From Mucilaginibacter sp. (GTDB taxonomy: Bacteria > Bacteroidota > Bacteroidia > Sphingobacteriales > Sphingobacteriaceae), in the NCBI GenBank assembly GCA_028287895.1, contig JAQBOV010000027.1, positions 62,001 through 126,000 on the forward strand: 64,000 nt of DNA. Reading direction: 5' to 3'. Below are positions 61,904 to 64,000 of the stretch, in pieces. Each line of letters opens with the position of its first letter. The first letter of the stretch is position 1. The notes beneath the pieces are model-generated. The model saw only the letters and a program-made list of their open reading frames with translations, was not told the DNA's origin and made no database searches. Position numbers and translations under genes: made by a program.

Positions 61904-64000
61904 ATGAAAAAACTCATTGTGCTTTCTATAGCACTGCTTTATACAATTACCGTTTACGCTCAAAACACTTTCAAAGCTGTTATTAAGGACAGCAAAACCG
62001 ATGAAACTTTAATTGGCGCAACCGCGTCCCTGCAAGGTTCGACTATAGGTGCCGCTTCAGATACTTCAGGTTTGATCATCTTATCAAAAATTCCTAATGG
62101 CAGACAGGTTATCAAATTCAGCTACGTAGGTTACGAAATGCGGCTGGATACGTTAACCTTTCCCCTTATTCAAACCAAACCCATGCTGATATTACTACAA
62201 TCTACCGGAAAGGGCGATGGCGAAGAACTGGATGCTGTCGTGATCGGTGCGACACGCAGCAGCCGGACGATTGCCAATACACCTACCCGTGTGGAAGTGA
62301 TCGCTGGTGACGAACTGGATGAAAAGGGGAATATGAAACCTGGCGATATTCGCATGATGCTGAATGAGAGTACCGGCATACAAACACAGCAGACTTCTGC
62401 TACCAGCGGCAATTCCGCTATACGCATACAGGGATTGGATGGTAAATACACCCAGGTTATCCGCGATGGTTTTCCCCTTTATTCCGGTTTTTCAGGCGGC
62501 CTAGGCTTATTGCAAATTGCCCCACTGGATTTGAAACAGGTCGAGGTTATCAAAGGTTCATCTTCTACTTTGTACGGCGGCGGGGCTATCGCCGGATTAG
62601 TCAATTTGGTATCTAAAACACCAACCGATGAACGTCACCTGGACGTCCTGTTAAATGGTACATCCGCATTAGGATTGGATGCCAGTACTTTTTATTCGCA
62701 GAAATTTAAAAAGGTGGGTATAACGTTGTACGTGGGTTATGACCACGGGACAGCTTATGACCCGGCGCATATTGGATTGTCCGCGATACCACGGTTTAAC
62801 CGTTATACGTTAAATCCAAAACTGTTTTTTTACCTGAGCGACAGAACAACGCTGATCACCGGAATTAACTCTACCATTGAGAACCGTATTGGTGGCGATA
62901 TGCAATACCTCGACGGCCATGGTGATGCGCAGCATTCCTATTATGAACTGAATAAAACGGGCCGTTACAGTTCGCAGGTAGAACTCGATCATAAACTGAA
63001 TGACAAAGAAAAACTGACTTTTAAAAACAGCGTTAGCTATTTCGACCGCAGTATTAACCTGCCAAATTACCGTTTTTCCGGTGTGCAGGTGTCGAGTTAC
63101 AGTGAAGCTAATTATTCTTACACCAGTGAAAAGACGGATTGGGTGGCGGGCTTAAATTATCTGACCGACAATTTTAACGAAGATAAAAACAGCAGTTTTC
63201 CGTTGCGCAGTTACCACTATCAAACTGTTGGAGGCTTTGTACAAAATACCTGGAATGCCACGGACAAATTTATTTTGGAATCCGGCATCAGGGGAGATTA
63301 TCATAATGCGTACGGCTTTTTCTTTTTGCCGCGTATTTCCGCTCTGTATAAGATCAATTCGCATTTCTCGACACGTTTAGGTGGCGGTTTAGGTTATAAA
63401 GCACCAACCGTATTTACAGAGGACGCGGAACGGATCGAGTTTAGGAATGTGTTGCCAATTGACGTAGCGAATACGAAAGCAGAACGCTCTTATGGTGCGA
63501 ATTATGATCTGAATTACCGTACCGGTTTGTTTAACGACCAGGTTAGCTTTAGTATTAACCAGTTATTTTTTTATACCCGGATAGATAACCCGATCCTGCT
63601 TACACAACTCATTAACGGCAATCTGCAATACCTGCAACCGGGCGGTGATCTGAATACGAAAGGGATGGAAACCAATGTCAAATTAACCTATGGCAATTTT
63701 AAGCTGTTCCTGGGTTATACGCTGGCCGATGTGACACAGCATACCAATAGTATCATCAGCGCCTATCCTTTAGTTTCTAAAAACAGGTTGAACAATGTAT
63801 TGGTTTACGAGGTGGAAGGTAAATTCAAGATCGGTGCGGAAGCTTATTATTTCAGCCCCCAGCAATTGAATGATGGCACTACGGGCCGGGGCTATTGGTT
63901 AGCCGGTTTAATGGCCGAAAAGATTTGGGAACGGTTTTCGCTGTTTATCAACTTTGAAAACCTGACGGATACCCGGCAAACCAAGTTTGGACCGATTTAT
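61904..64000 (+). CDS. TonB-dependent receptor (FecA-like), C-terminus cut by window end
   Basis: The 699 visible codons cover a signal peptide (about 1-20, ending YAQ), a carboxypeptidase-regulatory-like domain (about 21-100, GATASLQGSTIG...), a plug (from about 115, with RTIANTPTRVEVIAGDEL and IRIQGLDGKYTQVIRDGFPL) and most of the barrel. It imports a large ligand through the outer membrane with TonB energy. The layout with a short plug and a NIKGSSSTLYGGGA-like VIKGSSSTLYGGGA motif resembles siderophore- and metal-receptors more than SusC; no SusD gene is visible. The end is beyond 64000. Confidence 0.9.
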   Translation, partial: MKKLIVLSIALLYTITVYAQNTFKAVIKDSKTDETLIGATASLQGSTIGAASDTSGLIILSKIPNGRQVIKFSYVGYEMRLDTLTFPLIQTKPMLILLQSTGKGDGEELDAVVIGATRSSRTIANTPTRVEVIAGDELDEKGNMKPGDIRMMLNESTGIQTQQTSATSGNSAIRIQGLDGKYTQVIRDGFPLYSGFSGGLGLLQIAPLDLKQVEVIKGSSSTLYGGGAIAGLVNLVSKTPTDERHLDVLLNGTSALGLDASTFYSQKFKKVGITLYVGYDHGTAYDPAHIGLSAIPRFNRYTLNPKLFFYLSDRTTLITGINSTIENRIGGDMQYLDGHGDAQHSYYELNKTGRYSSQVELDHKLNDKEKLTFKNSVSYFDRSINLPNYRFSGVQVSSYSEANYSYTSEKTDWVAGLNYLTDNFNEDKNSSFPLRSYHYQTVGGFVQNTWNATDKFILESGIRGDYHNAYGFFFLPRISALYKINSHFSTRLGGGLGYKAPTVFTEDAERIEFRNVLPIDVANTKAERSYGANYDLNYRTGLFNDQVSFSINQLFFYTRIDNPILLTQLINGNLQYLQPGGDLNTKGMETNVKLTYGNFKLFLGYTLADVTQHTNSIISAYPLVSKNRLNNVLVYEVEGKFKIGAEAYYFSPQQLNDGTTGRGYWLAGLMAEKIWERFSLFINFENLTDTRQTKFGPIY

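Noticed and set aside
62170..62451. 93-codon minus-strand frame
   Set aside because: It is antisense to the TonB receptor plug.

Overview
The window looks like chromosome of a Bacteroidota bacterium, most likely of the Sphingobacteriaceae type (Mucilaginibacter/Pedobacter-like). Four things point there: several promoters carry the Bacteroidota -7 element TAnnTTTG; there is a PorP/SprF-family outer-membrane protein and a fused MurF-alanine racemase; other lineage-typical families occur (DUF2027-Smr, DUF2911, DUF4397, 7TM-DISM kinase, SusC/FecA-type receptor with a carboxypeptidase-regulatory-like N-terminus); and Shine-Dalgarno sequences are mostly weak. The genus is an inference. Nearly everything is ordinary chromosome. 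I see no complete prophage, insertion sequence, CRISPR array or rRNA operon.

Layout. 1-7 kb: start of priA, a DUF423 membrane protein, two exported proteins of unknown role, the rpmH-rnpA-yidD-tsaB cluster, a ChaN-like protein and mscL. 7-13 kb: rpoN, a PorP/SprF protein, and an orphan receiver protein divergent from a 7TM-DISM histidine kinase. 13-20 kb: a Nudix-type regulator with a ruined Nudix box, a phytanoyl-CoA-dioxygenase-like protein next to a Gfo/Idh/MocA oxidoreductase, a heterodimeric ABC exporter with one degenerate ATP site, and a broken DinB-like gene. 20-29 kb: Hsp20, a DUF4397 lipoprotein, a haem-motif lipoprotein, a MocA/XdhC pair for molybdenum-cofactor enzymes, a GT39-type transferase, a PhnZ/TmpB-like HD oxygenase and a MurG-like glycosyltransferase. 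29-38 kb: amtB, a NahK-like sugar kinase, DUF2027-Smr, DUF892, an M1 peptidase, YtxH and a cold-shock protein. 38-46 kb: araB-araD-HAD, a barrel lipoprotein, lysC-lysA and phosphoglucomutase. 46-50 kb: an ECF42-type sigma factor with its YCII partner, then DUF2911 and a metallo-beta-lactamase-fold enzyme. 50-61 kb: SDR, GT2, recR, a Na+/solute symporter, a LOG-type protein, two tandem TetA-like MFS transporters, DUF502, murF-alr and recX. 61-64 kb: tRNA-Gly and tRNA-Leu, then a Cys-rich small protein and a TonB-dependent receptor cut by the window end.

Metabolic links. LysC and LysA bracket the diaminopimelate/lysine pathway and sit side by side. AraB and AraD give the last two steps of arabinose catabolism, but araA is not here; the Nudix-type regulator 25 kb away resembles the Bacteroidota AraR type. 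MocA and XdhC mature molybdopterin-cytosine enzymes, but the enzyme itself is not in the window.

The least expected signal lies in repeats. Short dispersed repeats of several families sit between genes and also enter genes: one is translated in frame inside LysA, one supplies the stop codon of LysC, and one supplies the annotated start of the sigma factor.
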